Assembly (NCBI GenBank): GCA_910585335.1 | Contig: CAJUCU010000005.1 | Span: forward strand, 37,834 to 45,626 | Origin: an uncultured Bacilli bacterium | GTDB taxonomy: Bacteria > Bacillota_I > Bacilli_A > RF39 > UBA660 | Length of the DNA: 7,793 nt | Direction of reading: 5' to 3' | Part shown: positions 7,670-7,793 of the stretch, piece after piece | Layout of the letters: each line of letters begins with the position of its first letter | How positions within the stretch are numbered: the stretch's first letter is position 1 | Notes under the pieces: model-generated | What the model saw: the letters and a program-made list of their open reading frames with translations, nothing else | The model's database searches: none | Told to the model about the DNA's origin: nothing | Program-made: the position numbers and the translations under genes

Positions 7670-7677
7670 CACCTCTT
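7670..7677 (-). promoter_or_regulatory. Ribosome binding site that decides the comN-like start
   Basis: The minus strand reads AAGAGGTG, ending 9 bases before ATG 7660. The last three bases of this site are the alternative GTG start at 7672-7670, so using the GTG would consume the site itself. A second purine-rich stretch (AAAGAGGGA) lies directly against the ATG. Confidence 0.7.
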
Positions 7678-7684
7678 ACTATTC

Positions 7685-7690
7685 ATTATA
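7685..7690 (-). promoter_or_regulatory. -10 box of the comN-secDF-rel-dtd operon promoter
   Basis: A perfect TATAAT is seen on the minus strand, 24 bases before ATG 7660. Transcription would begin near 7677, leaving a very short leader. No good -35 hexamer exists at 16-18 bases; that place is occupied by a T-run (7704-7713), which may act as an upstream contact or belong only to the preceding terminator. The -10 box is clear, but the promoter as a whole is moderately supported. Confidence 0.6.
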
Positions 7691-7703
7691 ACGTAAGTAG
7701 CAG

Positions 7704-7733
7704 AAAAAAAAAAGAAAAAACTAATTTTTCTCA
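7704..7733 (-). terminator. Possible A/T-only intrinsic terminator of an upstream gene
   Basis: On the minus strand GAAAAA (7725-7730), loop TTAGT and TTTTTC (7714-7719) form a 6-bp stem, extendable by two weaker pairs, followed by ten T. The stem is nearly all A-T, so its stability is low. It directly follows the TGA that ends the possible upstream reading frame, which is the main reason to believe it. Confidence 0.4.
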
Positions 7734-7793
7734 TTGATTTATAAATGGAAATATTAAGTGTCCGCACACTTCATTACCTAAAATGTAAGTTTT
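7731..7793 (-). CDS. Possible C-terminal end of an upstream gene (20 codons)
   Basis: From the right edge, one minus-strand frame stays open for 20 codons and ends at TGA (7731-7733); the other two minus frames meet stops within the first six codons. The peptide ends in GHLIFPFINQ. It is too short to identify a family. Two things support it as coding: a terminator-like element follows immediately, and the next promoter starts after that. A 20-codon open frame in A/T-rich DNA can also arise by chance, so this is only a candidate. Confidence 0.35.
   Translation of the reverse strand, partial: KTYILGNEVCGHLIFPFINQ

Noticed and set aside
7661..7672. GTG at 7672 as the start of the comN-like gene
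   Set aside because: The GTG is part of the AAGAGGTG ribosome binding site of ATG 7660 and has no site of its own.
7756..7771. Perfect 6-bp inverted repeat AAGTGT / ACACTT around a 4-base centre
   Set aside because: It is not followed by a T-run on either strand and falls inside the possible end of an upstream reading frame. It is more likely chance or a coding coincidence than a terminator or operator.

Overview
The window is A+T-rich, densely packed DNA with Shine-Dalgarno sites of the GGAGG/AGGTG type. Its gene complement (fused SecDF, bifunctional Rel with an RFKD motif, a ComN-like small protein) points to a low-GC Gram-positive bacterium of the Bacillota. The compact layout suggests a streamlined gut-type Bacilli lineage, but that placement is inference. 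TGA is used as a stop (relA and dtd both end on it), so the genetic code looks standard at this codon, unlike Mycoplasma. Every supported gene is on the minus strand, so transcription runs from high to low coordinates.

From the right edge: 7731-7793 may hold the last 20 codons of an upstream gene, followed by an A/T-only terminator (7704-7733). A promoter with a perfect TATAAT (7685-7690) then starts a five-gene unit: comN-like regulator (7370-7660), secDF (5067-7358), bifunctional (p)ppGpp synthetase/hydrolase rel (2894-5044), D-aminoacyl-tRNA deacylase dtd (2463-2897) and an AI-2E-family membrane protein (1403-2458). Junctions are 11, 22, -4 and 4 bp, and the unit ends at a hairpin terminator (1351-1380). 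The set combines membrane protein export, the stringent response and translation quality control. It resembles the Bacillus comN-secDF-...-recJ-apt-relA-dtd neighbourhood, but with recJ and apt missing between secDF and rel.

Below the terminator, a second promoter (1298-1326) drives a separate unit of two genes. The first is a 342-aa protein with an HELGH zinc-metallopeptidase motif that looks like a compact relative of M3 oligopeptidases (242-1270). After 16 bp comes a second gene (1-225) that runs off the left edge. Its N-terminus aligns without gaps to the first protein's N-terminus, so the pair looks like a tandem duplication.

The five-gene unit is ordinary housekeeping DNA. The tandem, poorly characterised metallopeptidase-like family is the part most worth attention. 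I found no RNA gene, CRISPR array, insertion sequence or phage feature. The only gene-free stretches are 1271-1402 and 7661-7793, both under 300 bases.
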